A stretch of DNA of 5,539 nucleotides, from positions 920 to 6,458 of the forward strand of contig DBCA01000044.1 in the NCBI GenBank assembly GCA_002292805.1. Reading direction: 5' to 3'. This DNA is from Caryophanales bacterium UBA970 (GTDB lineage: Bacteria > Bacillota_I > Bacilli_A > RFN20 > CAG-826). The notes beneath the pieces were generated by a model. It saw only the letters and a program-made list of their open reading frames with translations, did not search any database and was not told the origin of the DNA. The position numbers were made by a program, and so were the translations under genes. Shown one piece after another: positions 5,059-5,539 of this stretch. Numbering within the stretch: the stretch's first letter is position 1; each line of letters starts with the position of its first letter.

Positions 5059-5539
5059 GGCGAATGAATGTCCATCCTTGCTGAATATAGTTGATCAACG
5101 AGAATAATGAGGCAATCGCAGCCATATATAACGTGACTTCGGTGATGCTCCATCCACTTGGTAACGATAAGGATGCAAACAACGCATCATTTAATAAATA
5201 GAAAATAATCGCAAAAATTTGTAAGAATGTTTTTACTTTTCCGAAAACATTCGCCGCAAGCACTTTTCCTTCACTCACCGCAATCATGCGAATCCCATCA
5301 ACCGTTAAATCGCGAGTGATCATGATGATGACGGCCCATGCTGGAACCCGTAGCATCGACGTTTCCACCAACCATGCTGGGGTAATCATTAATAGTATCA
5401 ACAAGCTATTGGTTAATAGTTTGTCTGCCAATGGATCAAGGAACTTACCTAAATTGGTGATTAAATTTAGTTTTCTTGCTAAGTAACCATCAAGAAAATC
5501 GGTGATGGACGCAAGGATAAAGATGGCAAGAGAGAACAA
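5051..5539 (-). CDS. pgsA: PgsA, CDP-diacylglycerol-glycerol-3-phosphate 3-phosphatidyltransferase, 5' end beyond window
   Basis: Integral membrane enzyme making phosphatidylglycerophosphate from CDP-diacylglycerol and sn-glycerol-3-phosphate, the committed step to phosphatidylglycerol and cardiolipin. The last 162 residues are visible; against the usual length of about 190, roughly 30 N-terminal residues (the first membrane segment) are missing. The TTG at the right edge is an internal leucine codon, not the start. Numbering from the edge, the full CDP-alcohol phosphotransferase motif is present: D14, D17-G18, A21-R22, G31, D35 and D39 (DFLDGYLAR, then GKFLDPLADK). RDLTVDGIRMIAVSEGKV and the following FGKVKTFLQ are characteristic of PgsA and argue against PssA. 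Hydrophobic segments lie at about 1-13, 42-58, 66-76, 103-122 and 134-152. It ends 8 bases inside cinA, forming a pgsA-cinA-recA cluster as in Bacillus. It shows no sign of damage. Confidence 0.95.
   Translation of the reverse strand: MFSLAIFILASITDFLDGYLARKLNLITNLGKFLDPLADKLLTNSLLILLMITPAWLVETSMLRVPAWAVIIMITRDLTVDGIRMIAVSEGKVLAANVFGKVKTFLQIFAIIFYLLNDALFASLSLPSGWSITEVTLYMAAIASLFSLINYIQQGWTFIRHG

Noticed and set aside
5286..5486. Plus-strand open frame opposite pgsA
   Set aside because: Antisense to the intact CDP-alcohol phosphotransferase motif, with no sign of coding of its own.
5537..5539. TTG at the right edge as the pgsA start
   Set aside because: It lies only 13 residues before the catalytic motif, whereas PgsA has another membrane segment of about 30 residues in front; it is an internal leucine codon at the window boundary.
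1..5539. Mobile elements, CRISPR arrays, defence genes or signs of transfer
   Set aside because: No transposase, terminal repeats, spaced repeats or unfamiliar genes; all six genes are conserved core genes in a familiar order.

Overview
The window is a compact stretch of bacterial chromosome with six protein-coding genes, all on the minus strand. In transcription order (right to left) they are pgsA (5' end cut off by the window edge), a short cinA/pncC, recA, rny (RNase Y), ymdB and miaB (3' end cut off). The base composition is A+T-rich. Gene content (RNase Y, YmdB, pgsA-cinA-recA order), AAGGA-type ribosome binding sites and extended -10 promoters point to a low-GC Gram-positive lineage (Firmicutes or a Mollicutes relative). 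TGG is used for tryptophan and no in-frame TGA is needed, so the code looks standard. The genus cannot be named. Compared with Bacillus subtilis, where (from memory) pbpX lies between recA and rny, and spoVS, tdh and kbl lie between ymdB and miaB, the locus is condensed; the lack of spoVS here would fit a non-sporulating organism.

Right part (about 4545-5539): pgsA encodes phosphatidylglycerophosphate synthase of the membrane. It overlaps by 8 bases a 154-codon gene for a stand-alone CinA C-terminal domain (NMN deamidase family). recA follows after 49 bases, with a probable promoter of its own, and ends in a strong intrinsic terminator at 3508-3535.

Middle (3283-3542): this is the only sizeable non-coding stretch, about 260 bases. 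It holds the recA terminator, a probable rny promoter and an inferred leader of about 185 nt. The leader has several pairing elements: a C(UUCG)G hairpin at the predicted 5' end, a 10-bp long-range helix enclosing a GUAA-loop hairpin, a run of seven U, and a hairpin next to the rny ribosome binding site that can rearrange to pair with that site. This is the most interesting part of the window, because RNase Y is the main mRNA-decay endonuclease of such bacteria and its functional counterpart RNase E is autoregulated through a long structured leader.

Left part (1-3282): rny, ymdB and miaB are 6 and 4 bases apart and almost certainly form one transcript. It combines mRNA turnover (RNase Y), a metallophosphodiesterase acting on cyclic nucleotides or phosphate esters (YmdB) and tRNA A37 methylthiolation (MiaB). 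I see no mobile element, tRNA, rRNA, CRISPR array or plus-strand gene. Apart from the rny leader and some diverged residues in CinA and YmdB, the region is ordinary housekeeping DNA.
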